This document shows, piece after piece, positions 9,507-22,789 of a stretch of 64,000 nucleotides of DNA (positions are counted from its first letter, which is position 1; each line of letters begins with the position of its first letter). The position numbers were made by a program, and so were the translations under genes. Source of the stretch: Pelobates cultripes (lineage: Eukaryota > Chordata > Amphibia > Anura > Pelobatidae). The notes under the pieces were generated by a model that worked only from the letters and a program-made list of their open reading frames with translations, was not told the origin of the DNA and searched no databases. The stretch is taken from the NCBI GenBank assembly GCA_933207985.1, contig OW240921.1:113911941-113975940 (forward strand), written 5' to 3'.

Positions 9507-12136
9507 TATATGTTAATTGGGTAGTCTAATAAACATTACCCATTGCATCGCATTAGTCCATTCATCAGCATCAACACGCCTACGTAGGAGGTGTCAGTAT
9601 ACAATGTCATGGATCCAACCCCATGTGGGATGTGGGCGGTATCCATAACAAGTACAGAGTAGGCGAGTTCAGTGATACGAGGGTGGCACTATCCAGTCAA
9701 TGAATGACGCCCACATGAGATCACTGTGAGATACCCCCCATAGTAGGCAGTTGCCTAAAATATACTATATTACATTCTTGGTGATGTAAATACAGGTGCA
9801 TATAGCCAAAACAAGAAATCAACCTAGTAGAAGTTATTACTAGTGGGCTGTCTCTGATAGAATTAAGTATATTTAAACCACTTGCTCAATTTTGGAGAAT
9901 TGCATGACAGAGTGACATGGTATTGACTGAACTGTTTTCTTGGCATCTTATACACGGAATAAAAATATATCCAAGTTATCTGGCACCCAGGGCTTTTTAT
10001 TATCTGATGTCCTAAATAAGAATTTTATATAAGTAATAAGGTGGAGAATATAATATTAAAGTTGCATATAAACGCTTGGCTAATAAGTAGGGACATAAAA
10101 AATAAGCTTAAAAATAATGCAATCATAAGGTCCCTTAGATAGTCAAGTGTGAGGTTTACAACAACTAAGCACATGGATAATGTCCAATATTTTGTCTCTA
10201 TGGTTGTAAACTACTGTATTCAAGGAGTCTCACACTCACCTTACCCACTGTTATGAACTAGTGTAATTTTGGTGGTATAAAAAATCCGCTGAAGGTTATA
10301 TTAGTAACTAGCATTAGCTGATTGTGCTGGCGGAGGTAGCAGGTGCTGCCACACCGCTGAGGGGAGGAACCAGTATCACTTTACGGGAGATCTAAAGGTA
10401 TTAGGAAGGGAAAGAGAATGGAAGAATAAGGAGGAATGAGAAAAAAAAGAGATGTTTCGCCACCACGAACGGCAAAATAGAAAGAAATTAAATGGTAAAG
10501 CGAAGTGATTGGGCAATTGGTGACACACTCACCTGTTTCATCCCAAGGCAGAGCATCCAAACTCCTTCGTTCCTTGGCATGGGGAGCGGACCTCCAGAGC
10601 TCAACCACAATACCCTAGTGTTAGTGGACTGTGCGGGCTGAGGTAGCAGGCATTGCCACACCGCTGTCAGGCACAACCAGAGAGGAGAAACCAGTACCAC
10701 TTTAAGGGAGATTTAATAGATAGAGAGAGAAAATAAAATAAAGTTTTTCATTTCTGTCTAACACATGATATCCAGCATATAACCTGAAAAAATAATTATG
10801 AAGTAGAGAAACCCTAAGCTCAATTTCAGTCAAAGTGAAGAGCAGGGTACCCCAATTTGGGCAGAATGAACTTAAGAAAGGCAATCTACTCCATCAGATG
10901 AGGTGACATTTGTGAACACTGTGGATTCAGTATATTACCGGTTACCGAAAACACTCGTTCACTTGGGACAGTGGTTGGCAGACATGTTAGCATCTCCTGC
11001 ACAACAAATGAGAGTGCAGGCCACATACTCTTCTTCTCATCCCAATAGCTAAGAGGGTCAACATTAGGGGGGAAAGGAGGTTCGGAGGGGTAGACTCTGA
11101 CCAATTCTGAGGCAGTACTCTCCTTTCTGCTGCTAGCACTCTAAGTGGGTCCAACTATATCCTCATGCAAGTCTTCCCAAAATGCAGCTGCTCCACTCAG
11201 CTGTGTGGTGGTGTATTGCCACTGCCAACACTTCTGCTTGAAGTAGCAGACAACTCAGCCTCCTGCTGAACTACTCCATCAGACAGCATTCCCCTCTTTT
11301 GCTGCCAGTCACACATCATCTGGATCAATTTCTCCCTCCAAGGTGTTAGGCTATTGCATCTGAGTCCAAGCTTTCCCTTAATCCTTGGGTCACACAAGCA
11401 AGCTAGCATCAGTTCAGGAGAATTATCACTTTGCTCACGTAGGCAAGCTTTAAGCTGATCATTCAGCCTCCTGACCAGAGTTACTACATCAGGATGTAGA
11501 TGGTCACCTTGAACAACCTCTTGGTGTTCAAGGAAGACACCCATCTTATTTTGTAAATCCCCACTAAAGCACTCACCCTTGGATAAGCTCCTACAGCATC
11601 ATGTCACATGAGTGGGCTGATTAGCAAAATGAAAATCAGCTGATTCCCAAACCCATTGTGAGAGAAAAAGTGGAAAGGTTATTGAGGGAAGATACATTAG
11701 GCCTGGTTTACTAAACGGCAGCCTGTGGTTTCTCAATTAAATGCCCCAGGGAGAGATTTTAGGTTTGCAAGATACATTGTTGGCATTCTGCAAACCATGG
11801 TAAGGGTCCCTGGGGTGGAGCATTTGGAGAGCAGGGTGGGCCAGTGCTCCAATAGCACCAGTTGCTATATAACAGCCAGACCAGGACTTGTATGTGAACT
11901 AATTGATACTCACCTGTAGCTGGTCAATTAGCAGGAAGGCTTTTAAAAGAAGGGATGCAGAGTGAGGGAGAAAGAGCCAGAGGAATGGTGTGCATTGCAG
12001 CTATATCTTGTTATTGCCAATTGGTAAGTGGAAAAAGCACCCAATTCCAGATAGTAATTACTCTGTTTAGTAAGTGCTCAAACAAGAGCAAGGAATTTTG
12101 TTTTGTTTTTTTTATTTTGGAGCACCTGTATATTTT
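9507..12136. repeat. Block B, array copy 2
   Basis: Repeat of 3372-6001, entered through the same GGC fusion point (9504-9506). Only the hAT relic is recognisable as former coding sequence. Confidence 0.8.
10886..11544 (-). pseudogene. hAT-type transposase remnant, copy 2
   Basis: As at 4751-5409, with further decay: a C-to-A change in the AGTGGGTCC region (near 11144) creates an extra stop upstream of the PSERVFSVTG segment, and AGCTCC has become ATCTCC near 10992. This is independent mutation after array formation. Confidence 0.72.
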
Positions 12137-12667
12137 GGAGAGCAAAAAATGGGTCGCAAGAGTATTCTGAGAACGGACAGCAGCTAAAATAGCCTGCCCT
12201 TCGGTGGGTCCCCGCTCAGAACTCAAGCTGGCTTTAGCTCATCTTGTGCCATTACAGAGAGAACATATCTGAAGCATATCAGACTGGTCCCACGCATACG
12301 GGCAGTCCAGATCCAAAATGCCAGCAAGTTCTCTCTGCACAAGAAATACAGCAACCCCAGACGATCATTTCAGCCTTCTTAGGCATCATCATTGAGGCAT
12401 AGCTGGTATCTCTCTACTCACCGTGAGCAAGGGGTCCATGTCTGGATTACCTTTTAAACTAATGGAGAGCAAAAAATGGGTCACAAGAATATTCTGAGAA
12501 CGGACAGCAGCTAAAATAGCCTGCCCTTCGGTGGGTCCCCGCTTATAACTCAAGCTGGTTTTAGCTCAACTTGTGCCATTACAGAGAGAACATATCTGAA
12601 GCATATCAGACTGGTCCCACGCATATGGGCAGTCCAGATCTGAAATGCCAGCAAGTTCTCTCTGCAC

Positions 12668-12741
12668 AAGAGATACAGCAACCCCAGACGATCGTTTCAG
12701 CCTTGTTAGGCATCATCAGTGAGGCATAGCTTGTATCTCTC
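12668..12741 (-). ncRNA. Type I hammerhead ribozyme (R family)
   Basis: Intact CUGAUGA and GAAACGAUCGUC. Compared with 6533-6606, the outer stem I has CAAGC in place of CAGC, adding a bulge, but regains the GAGAGAUA arm. Confidence 0.8.
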
Positions 12742-12959
12742 TAGGCACCGTGAGCAAGGGGTCCACATCTGGATTACCCTTTAAACTAATGGAGAGCAAA
12801 AAATGGGTCGCAAGAGTATTCTGAGAACGGACAGCAGCTAAAATAGCCTGCCCTTCGGTGGGTCCCCGCTCAGAACTCAAGCTGGTTTTAGCTCAACTTG
12901 TGCCATTACAGTTAGTTTAAAGGGTAATCCAGACGTGGACCCCTTGCTCACGGTGCCTA

Positions 12960-13033
12960 GAGAGATATCAGCTATGCCTCACTGATGATGCCTAACAAGG
13001 CTGAAATGATCGTCTGGGGTTGCTGTATCTCTC
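12960..13033 (+). ncRNA. Type I hammerhead ribozyme (R family)
   Basis: Counterpart of 6824-6897 in the next unit, with no change in the core. Confidence 0.82.
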
Positions 13034-13286
13034 GTGCAGAGAGAACTTGCTGGCATTTCGGATCTGGACTGCCCGTATGGTTGGGACCAGTCTGATATGC
13101 TTCAGATATGTTCTCTCTGTAATGGCACAAAATGAGCTAAAACCAGCTTGAGTTCTGAGCGGGGACCCACCGAAGAGCAGGCTATTTTAGCTGCTGTCCG
13201 TTCTCAGAATACTCTTGCGACCCATTTTTTGCTCACCATTTGTTTAAAGGGTAATCCAGACGTGGACCCCTTGCTCACGGTGCCTA

Positions 13287-13360
13287 GAGAGATATCAGCT
13301 ATGCCTCACTGATGATGCCTAACAAGGCTGAAACGATTGTCTGGGGTTGCTGTATCTCTC
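13287..13360 (+). ncRNA. Type I hammerhead ribozyme (R family)
   Basis: Counterpart of 7151-7224; again 327 nt from its upstream partner. Confidence 0.82.
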
Positions 13361-13449
13361 GTGCAGAGGGAACTTGCTGGCATTATTCTATTCTACTCTA
13401 TTCTAGCTGCTGTCCGTTCTCAGAATACTCTTGCGACCCATTTTTTGCT

Positions 13450-15647
13450 CACCTGTATATCTTGCACCAAATAAAAAAGAAAAACTGAGCTGAATGTGTC
13501 CTGGACTTTGATTACCCTAGAAGGCTGTGGTTACCATAAGATCTGGGACAAAATCCTACCTGTGAAAGAGGTGGTTTGTTACACCATCTACGATGCAACA
13601 CATTCCATTGGATAAGCCCCTATAGCATCATGTCATAGGAGTGAGCTAATTGGACAAATGAAAATCAGCTCACTCCCAAACCCATTTAAGATACAACTCA
13701 TTCCATTGGTTAAGCCCATACAGCATCATGTCACAGGAGTGAGCTTAATGGATGAATGAAAATCAGCTCACTCCCATACAAGGCATTCGATTGAACGAAT
13801 ACACAAATTGAGGCAAATAAGTTCATTCGTTCATTTGTTTCTACCATTCCCATATGCTAAAGCAATGCATTGAAAATGCACGAACAGTTGATCCAAATTC
13901 ACAAATGAGTTGTTCGTTCAGTGCACGAACGTTGTTCGGCTCACTTCTGTTATTATAATACGTGCATTCATTTTGCTCGTTCGGCAGTTTGTATTGCAAT
14001 ACGTATTACACACACATATACTTTACAGATAGTACACTGCCTGTCTGTAATTCAAAAAGCCAAACTAGTGATACGAATGAACGAAAGGCGTTCATTTGTA
14101 CGCATTTGTTAGTTTGGCTCAATCCCATCAGATTTGATGGGAGTGAACAGAAGTAATGAATGAAAGACTTAATATATTGCCATTCGGTTACTAGTTCAGC
14201 TTTTTGAATTACACAGACAGTGTAATACAAAAAGCAGAATGAACGAACAAATGAAAGGCTCATGGAAGAATTTTGTTGGACGCCCATTCGTTTGTTCATT
14301 TATTTGTTTCTCTAGCCATTCGTTATTTGGTATTTGTACAAATGGACAAAAAATTCAGATTTTCGTACGAATACGAAAGCCCAATTCTATTAACAACATT
14401 GAATAGTTGCATGCTTTTTGAGCAGAGAGACTAAACTGAGCCAACCCTCAGCTTGGAAAGTGACTTATAACTATTACTATGTTTTTTCTTGTTGAAAAAG
14501 GGTCTGTTCACTACTGTGTTATGCAAGTGTCAATAGCAAGCATTAGGAAATTAACTCCTTAATGACCTGACAGCTTTTCAATTTTCTAACTGTTTGGGAT
14601 CAGGGCTGTTTTTACATTTCCGTGGTATTTGTGTTTAGCTGTAATTGAATTGAATTTAATTTAATGTAATTTGCCCTTTTAATAATTTACTGTATCCACA
14701 CAGTTTTTCGAACTTTGACCATCAAAATCTTTTACGCATCTACAACCACCAAAAAACACCCATGCTAAATAGTTTCTAATTTTTGTCCTGAGTTTAGAAA
14801 TACCCAATGTTAACATGTTCTTAGCTTTTTTTGGAAAGTTATAGGGCTATAAGTACAAGTAGCACTTTGCTATTCTTTCAAAATGAACGCAAGTTACATT
14901 ATAACACTGATATCTGTCAGGAATCCCTGAATAACCTTTCAAATGTATATGTTTTTTAAAAGAAGACAACCTAAGGTATTAAACTTGGGGTATTTTGACC
15001 CTTTTCATGCAACCATTTTACCACCAATCAATGCCAAATTTAAACAAACAAGAAATTAATTGGTGATTTTTTTGACACACATAGCAATTTAAGAACACAT
15101 GCACTGAGAACCTTAAGGGTTACTGCCAAAGAACACCCCAATATCTGTTCAGCAACATCTCCTGAGTACAGTGATACCACCCATGTATAGCTGTGTTGGC
15201 TTCTATTGGGGCTAAAAGACCTTATTTGGAGGGTGTGCAGTTTTCCAACTTGGATTTTTCACAGCTGGTCATCATGCACCCATGTCCTATTTGGGACATT
15301 TCTGAAGCCGGCCAATGTAATTTACACCCATCAAACCATGTATTTTTGAACGGTAGACAAGCCAGGGTATTCAATATGGAGTATGTCCAGTCTTTTTTAG
15401 TAGCCACGTAGTCACTAACACTGGCCAAATTTAGCCTTTACGTTTGTTTGTGTGTTAAAAATGCAAAAAACAATTATGAACACTAACTTTGTCCATTGTT
15501 TTTGACTAAATGGCTACTACAAAAGACAGAATATTCCCCATTTGCAATACCTTGGGTTGTCTTATTTTGCAAATGGTATGCCATCAAGGGGGTAATTCTC
15601 ATTCCTGGGCTACCATGCGCTCTCAATGGCAGCATAAACAATCAGGC
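13450..15647. repeat. Block C, array copy 3
   Basis: Repeat of 1174-3371 with a few substitutions (for example ACGTTG for ACATTG near 13930). No gene seen. Confidence 0.8.
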
Positions 15648-18277
15648 TATATGTTAATTGGGTAGTCTAATAAACATTACCCATTGCATCGCATTAGTCC
15701 ATTCATCAGCATCAACACGCCTACGTAGGAGGTGTCAGTATACAATGTCATGGATCCAACCCCATGTGGGATGTGGGCGGTATCCATAACAAGTACAGAG
15801 TAGGCGAGTTCAGTGATACGAGGGTGGCACTATCCAGTCAATGAATGACGCCCACATGAGATCACTGTGAGATACCCCCCATAGTAGGCAGTTGCCTAAA
15901 ATATACTATATTACATTCTTGGTGATGTAAATACAGGTGCATATAGCCAAAACAAGAAATCAACCTAGTAGAAGTTATTACTAGTGGGCTGTCTCTGATA
16001 GAATTAAGTATATTTAAACCACTTGCTCAATTTTGGAGAATTGCATGACAGAGTGACATGGTATTGACTGAACTGTTTTCTTGGCATCTTATACACGGAA
16101 TAAAAATATATCCAAGTTATCTGGCACCCAGGGCTTTTTATTATCTGATGTCCTAAATAAGAATTTTATATAAGTAATAAGGTGGAGAATATAATATTAA
16201 AGTTGCATATAAACGCTTGGCTAATAAGTAGGGACATAAAAAATAAGCTTAAAAATAATGCAATCATAAGGTCCCTTAGATAGTCAAGTGTGAGGTTTAC
16301 AACAACTAAGCACATGGATAATGTCCAATATTTTGTCTCTATGGTTGTAAACTACTGTATTCAAGGAGTCTCACACTCACCTTACCCACTGTTATGAACT
16401 AGTGTAATTTTGGTGGTATAAAAAATCCGCTGAAGGTTATATTAGTAACTAGCATTAGCTGATTGTGCTGGCGGAGGTAGCAGGTGCTGCCACACCGCTG
16501 AGGGGAGGAACCAGTATCACTTTACGGGAGATCTAAAGGTATTAGGAAGGGAAAGAGAATGGAAGAATAAGGAGGAATGAGAAAAAAAAGAGATGTTTCG
16601 CCACCACGAACCGCAAAATAGAAAGAAATTAAATGGTAAAGCGAAGTGATTGGGCAATTGGTGACACACTCACCTGTTTCATCCCAAGGCAGAGCATCCA
16701 AACTCCTTCGTTCCTTGGCATGGGGAGCGGACCTCCAGAGCTCAACCACAATACCCTAGTGTTAGTGGACTGTGCGGGCTGAGGTAGCAGGTATTGCCAC
16801 ACCGCTGTCAGGCACAACCAGAGAGGAGAAACCAGTACCACTTTAAGGGAGATTTAATAGATAGAGAGAGAAAATAAAATAAAGTTTTTAATTTCTGTCT
16901 AACACATGATATCCAGCATATAACCTGAAAAAATAATTATGAAGTAGAGAAACCCTAAGCTCAATTTCAGTCAAAGTGAAGAGCAGGGTACCCCAATTTG
17001 GGCAGAATGAACTTAAGAAAGGCAATCTACTCCATCAGATGAGGTGACATTTGTGAACACTGTGGATTCAGTATATTACCGGTTACCGAAAACACTCGTT
17101 CACTTGGGACAGTGGTTGGCAGACATGTTAGCAGCTCCTGCACAACAAATGAGAGTGCAGGCCACATACTCTTCTTCTCATCCCAATAGCTAAGAGGGTC
17201 AACATTAGGGGGGAAAGGAGGTTCGGAGGGGTAGACTCTGACCAATTCTGAGGCAGTACTCTCCTTTCTGCTGCTAGCACTCTCAGTGGGTCCAACTATA
17301 TCCTCATGCAAGTCTTCCCAAAATGCAGCTGCTCCACTCAGCTGTGTGGTGGTGTATTGCCACTGCCAACACTTCTGCTTGAAGTAGCAGACAACTCAGC
17401 CTCCTGCTGAACTACTCCATCAGACAGCATTCCCCTCTTTTGCTGCCAGTCACACATCATCTGGATCAATTTCTCCCTCCAAGGTGTTAGGCTATTGCAT
17501 CTGAGTACAAGCTTTCCCTTAATCCTTGGGTCACACAAGCAAGCTAGCATCAGTTCAGGAGAATTATCACTTTGCTCACGTAGGCAAGCTTTAAGCTGAT
17601 CATTCAGCCTCCTGACCAGAGTTACTACATCAGGATGTAGATGGTCACCTTGAACAACCTCTTGGTGTTCAAGGAAGACACCCATCTTATTTTGTAAATC
17701 CCCACTAAAGCACTCACCCTTGGATAAGCTCCTACAGCATCATGTCACATGAGTGGGCTGATTAGCAAAATGAAAATCAGCTGATTCCCAAACCCATTGT
17801 GAGAGAAAAAGTGGAAAGGTTGTTGAGGGAAGATACATTAGGCCTGGTTTACTAAACGGCAGCCTGTGGTTTCTCAATTAAATGCCCCAGGGAGAGATTT
17901 TAGGTTTGCAAGATACATTGTTGGCATTCTGCAAACCATGGTAAGGGTCCCTGGGGTGGAGCATTTGGAGAGCAGGGTGGGCCAGTGCTCCAATAGCACC
18001 AGTTGCTATATAACAGCCAGACCAGGACTTGTATGTGAACTAATTGATACTCACCTGTAGCTGGTCAATTAGCAGGAAGGCTTTTAAAAGAAGGGATGCA
18101 GAGTGAGGGAGAAAGAGCCAGAGGAATGGTGTGCATTGCAGCTATATCTTGTTATTGCCAATTGGTAAGTGGAAAAAGCACCCAATTCCAGATAGTAATT
18201 ACTCTGTTTAGTAAGTGCTCAAACAAGAGCAAGGAATTTTGTTTTGTTTTTTTTATTTTGGAGCACCTGTATATTTT
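15648..18277. repeat. Block B, array copy 3
   Basis: Repeat of 3372-6001; contains the third hAT relic. Confidence 0.8.
17027..17685 (-). pseudogene. hAT-type transposase remnant, copy 3
   Basis: Two frames, 17685-17338 and 17311-17027, identical in pattern to copy 1, including the PSERVFSVTG signature and the intervening stop. Confidence 0.74.
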
Positions 18278-18808
18278 GGAGAGCAAAAAATGGGTCGCAA
18301 GAGTATTCTGAGAACGGACAGCAGCTAAAATAGCCTGCCCTTCGGTGGGTCCCCGCTCAGAACTCAAGCTGGCTTTAGCTCATCTTGTGCCATTACAGAG
18401 AGAACATATCTGAAGCATATCAGACTGGTCCCACGCATACGGGCAGTCCAGATCCAAAATGCCAGCAAGTTCTCTCTGCACAAGAAATACAGCAACCCCA
18501 GACGATCATTTCAGCCTTCTTAGGCATCATCATTGAGGCATAGCTGGTATCTCTCTACTCACCGTGAGCAAGGGGTCCATGTCTGGATTACCTTTTAAAC
18601 TAATGGAGAGCAAAAAATGGGTCACAAGAATATTCTGAGAACGGACAGCAGCTAAAATAGCCTGCCCTTCGGTAGGTCCCCGCTTAGAACTCAAGCTGGT
18701 TTTAGCTCAACTTGTGCCATTACAGAGAGAACATATCTGAAGCATATCAGACTGGTCCCACGCATATGGGCAGTCCAGATCTGAAATGCCAGCAAGTTCT
18801 CTCTGCAC

Positions 18809-18882
18809 AAGAGATACAGCAACCCCAGACGATCGTTTCAGCCTTGTTAGGCATCATCAGTGAGGCATAGCTTGTATCTCTC
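18809..18882 (-). ncRNA. Type I hammerhead ribozyme (R family)
   Basis: Same variant as 12668-12741 (CAAGC bulge in outer stem I), with perfect stem III. Confidence 0.8.
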
Positions 18883-19100
18883 TAGGCACCGTGAGCAAGG
18901 GGTCCACATCTGGATTACCCTTTAAACTAATGGAGAGCAAAAAATGGGTCGCAAGAGTATTCTGAGAACGGACAGCAGCTAAAATAGCCTGCCCTTCGGT
19001 GGGTCCCCGCTCAGAACTCAAGCTGGTTTTAGCTCAACTTGTGCCATTACAGTTAGTTTAAAGGGTAATCCAGACGTGGACCCCTTGCTCACGGTGCCTA

Positions 19101-19174
19101 GAGAGATATCAGCTATGCCTCACTGATGATGCCTAACAAGGCTGAAATGATCGTCTGGGGTTGCTGTATCTCTC
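19101..19174 (+). ncRNA. Type I hammerhead ribozyme (R family)
   Basis: Counterpart of 6824-6897; core unchanged. Confidence 0.82.
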
Positions 19175-19427
19175 GTGCAGAGAGAACTTGCTGGCATTTC
19201 GGATCTGGACTGCCCGTATGGTTGGGACCAGTCTGATATGCTTCAGATATGTTCTCTCTGTAATGGCACAAGATGAGCTAAAACCAGCTTGAGTTCTGAG
19301 CGGGGACCCACCGAAGAGCAGGCTATTTTAGCTGCTGTCCGTTCTCAGAATACTCTTGCGACCCATTTTTTGCTCACCATTTGTTTAAAGGGTAATCCAG
19401 ACGTGGACCCCTTGCTCACGGTGCCTA

Positions 19428-19501
19428 GAGAGATATCAGCTATGCCTCACTGATGATGCCTAACAAGGCTGAAACGATTGTCTGGGGTTGCTGTATCTCT
19501 C
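19428..19501 (+). ncRNA. Type I hammerhead ribozyme (R family)
   Basis: Counterpart of 7151-7224; the last ribozyme of the array. Confidence 0.82.
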
Positions 19502-19585
19502 GTGCAGAGGGAACTTGCTGGCATTATTCTATTCTATTCTAGCTGCTGTCCGTTCTCAGAATACTCTTGCGACCCATTTTTTGCT

Positions 19586-22115
19586 CACCTGTATATCTTG
19601 CACCAAATAAAAAAGAAAAACTGAGCTGAATGTGTCCTGGACTTTGATTACCCTAGAAGGCTGTGGTTACCATAAGATCTGGGACAAAATCCTACCTGTG
19701 AAAGAGGTGGTTTGTTACACCATCTACAATGCAACACATTCCATTGGATAAGCCCCTATAGCATCATGTCATAGGAGTGAGCTAATTGGACAAATGAAAA
19801 TCAGCTCACTCCCAAACCCATTTAAGATACAACTCATTCCATTGGTTAAGCCCATACAGCATCATGTCACAGGAGTGAGCTTAATGGATGAATGAAAATC
19901 AGCTCACTCCCATACAAGGCATTCGATTGAACGAATACACAAATTGAGGCAAATAAGTTCATTCGTTTATTTGTTTCTACCATTCCCATATGCTAAAGCA
20001 ATGCATTGAAAATGCACGAACAGTTGATCCAAATTCACAAATGAGTTGTTCGTTCAGTGCACGAACGTTGTTCGGCTCACTTCTATTATTATAATACGTG
20101 CATTCATTTTGCTCGTTCGGCAGTTTGTATTGCAATACGTATTACACACACATATACTTTACAGATAGTACACTGCCTGTCTCTAATTCAAAAAGCCAAA
20201 CTAGTGATACGAATGAACGAAAGGCGTTCATTTGTACGCATTTGTTAGTTTGGCTCAATCCCATCAGATTTGATGGGAGTGAACAGAAGTAATGAATGAA
20301 AGACTTAATATATTGCCATTCGGTTACTAGTTCAGCTTTTTGAATTACACAGACAGTGTAATACAAAAAGCAGAATGAACGAACAAATGAAAGGCTCATG
20401 GAAGAATTTTGTTGGACGCCCATTCGTTTGTTCATTTATTTGTTTCTCTAGCCATTCGTTATTTGGTATTTGTACAAATGGACAAAAAATTCAGATTTTC
20501 GTACGAATACGAAAGCCCAATTCTATTAACAACATTGAATAGTTGCATGCTTTTTGAGCAGAGAGACTAAACTGAGCCAACCCTCAGCTTGGAAAGTGAC
20601 TTATAACTATTACTATGTTTTTTCTTGTTGAAAAAGGGTCTGTTCACTACTGTGTTATGCAAGTGTCAATAGCAAGCATTAGGAAATTAACTCCTTAATG
20701 ACCTGACAGCTTTTCAATTTTCTAACTGTTTGGGATCAGGGCTGTTTTTACATTTCCGTGGTATTTGTGTTTAGCTGTAATTGAATTGAATTTAATTTAA
20801 TGTAATTTGCCCTTTTAATAATTTACTGTATCCACACAGTTTTTCGAACTTTGACCATCAAAATCTTTTACGCATCTACAACCACCAAAAAACACCCATG
20901 CTAAATAGTTTCTAATTTTTGTCCTGAGTTTAGAAATACCCAATGTTAACATGTTCTTAGCTTTTTTTGGAAAGTTATAGGGCTATAAGTACAAGTAGCA
21001 CTTTGCTATTCTTTCAAAATGAACGCAAGTTACATTATAACACTGATATCTGTCAGGAATCCCTGAATAACCTTTCAAATGTATATGTTTTTTAAAAGAA
21101 GACAACCTAAGGTATTAAACTTGGGGTATTTTGACCCTTTTCATGCAACCATTTTACCACCAATCAATGCCAAATTTAAACAAACAAGAAATTAATTGGT
21201 GATTTTTTTGACACACATAGCAATTTAAGAACACATGCACTGAGAACCTTAAGGGTTACTGCCAAAGAACACCCCAATATCTGTTCAGCAACATCTCCTG
21301 AGTACAGTGATACCACCCATGTATAGCTGTGTTGGCTTCTCTTGGGGCTAAAAGACCTTATTTGGAGGGTGTGCAGTTTTCCAACTTGGATTTTTCACAG
21401 CTGGTCATCATGCACCCATGTCCTATTTGGGACATTTCTGAAGCCGGCCAATGTAATTTACACCCATCAAACCATGTATTTTTGAACGGTAGACAAGCCA
21501 GGGTATTCAATATGGAGTATGTCCAGTCTTTTTTAGTAGCCACTTAGTCACTAACACTGGCCAAATTTAGCATTTACATTTGTTTGTGTGTTAAAAATGC
21601 AAAAAACAATTATGAACACTAACTTTGTCCATTGTTTTTGACTAAATGGCTACTACAAAAGACAGAATATTCCCCATTTGCAATACCTTGGGTTGTCTTA
21701 TTTTGCAAATGGTATGCCATCAAGGGGGTAATTCTCATTCCTGGGCTACCATGCGCTCTAAATGGCAGCATAAACAATCAGGCAAATTTCAATGTGAAAA
21801 AGCGGCCTTATATTTGACCCTGTAACTTTTAAAAACACTGCAAAACCTGTACATGGTGTGTACTGTTATACTAGGAAGACTCAGCTGAAAACAAATATTA
21901 GTATTTCAAAACAGTAAAACGTAATACAACAATGAATGTGCCGTTTGTCTTTGAAAAATGCAAAAAATGTCACTTTCACTGACAATATCATCGCTGTGAT
22001 ATGTTTTACTATTTTGAAACACTAATATTTGTGTTCAGTGAAGTCTACCAAGTACAACAGTACATCTCATGTACAGGTTTTAGGATGTCTTGGAAAGTTA
22101 AAGGGTTAAATATAG
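19586..22115. repeat. Block C, array copy 4, continuing into the intact right half of a palindromic DNA element
   Basis: Up to 21783 this matches the other C copies. After GGC at 21781-21783 it continues into AAATTTCAATGTG instead of TATATG. The continuation contains an inverted repeat (around 21885-21930 against around 21995-22040; AATATTAGT / ACTAATATT and CAGTAAAAC / GTTTTACT). The ends are loosely inverted TTAACyCyTTAA-type sequences near 20690 and 22110. This is the ancestral right flank, so the array grew leftward from it by duplication. Family not named with confidence. Confidence 0.65.
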
Positions 22116-22129
22116 TGCTAGCAAATTAA

Positions 22130-22395
22130 ATTCTCTGGACTTTCTGACTGGGTTGTCAGGCAGGTCCCTCAAATTGCAATCAATAAAATTACTTAATTAT
22201 GTAAAAATATTACATAAGTATGAATGTAGATGTTAAAAATATATACATATTTATTTATTTATTTGAAGTCTATGTGTATATTTATAAAATGAGATATGTA
22301 ATTATGTATATGGATATATGTATATTTTGTATTTTTTATTTATATATACATATATTTATATATATATTTCTATAATTTCATTCTAAGTGCATTTT

Positions 22396-22433
<38 letters not shown>

Positions 22434-22600
22434 TCAAAATAAAGTTAGAATAAATTACATATATGTATATTTTTTTTATTGTTTTAATTAGTTTTATATT
22501 TTTTTTAAATTTATTTTATGTTATTTATTTTTAATAATAATATATATACAATATATATAGTTATTATATCTATTATATACATATGTGTGTAAGTTTGGAA
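22130..22600. repeat. AT-rich simple-sequence DNA
   Basis: Mostly A/T, with a pure TA run at about 22398-22428 and TATATA/TTTA clusters either side. No coding potential. Confidence 0.8.
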
Positions 22601-22789
22601 TTTGCCTGCCCCGCTGCGTAAGGTGAGAGTAAAAGGGGCACATATAAATTGGATCACAGCTGACCTCATCCAAATGTACCAGTTTTGGGATTCATTGTGT
22701 CCAAAGTACAAGCGTACTGGCTCTATGAACGATCACTGTGCATATAGACAATGATGAAATATATGCACATAACAAACAAAAAAGATCCA

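Larger units (their letters stand above)
12137..13449. mobile_element. R block, full copy 2
   Basis: Same monomer order as 6002-7308. It is 6 bp longer because of one extra 5-bp step in the ATTCT/CTATT microsatellite near 13390 and one extra A in a homopolymer of the third monomer. It carries one intact minus and two intact plus hammerheads. Confidence 0.83.
18278..19585. mobile_element. R block, full copy 3
   Basis: Last R block of the array; it enters block C copy 4 at 19586. It has the same foldback order and one minus plus two plus intact hammerheads. Confidence 0.83.
437..21783. repeat. Tandem array of a ~6.14-kb unit (R-C, then three B-R-C units)
   Basis: Identical landmarks recur at 437, 6573, 12708 and 18849, giving periods of 6136, 6135 and 6141 bp. 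The array reads as partial R-C (437-3371) followed by full B-R-C units at 3372-9506, 9507-15647 and 15648-21783. Copies differ by scattered single bases, by one extra 5-bp ATTCT-type step near 13390 and by one A in a homopolymer, which together account for the 6141-bp unit. The high identity implies recent duplication or recent homogenisation. No intact protein gene lies in the unit; its short ORFs are fortuitous or hAT debris. Confidence 0.95.
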
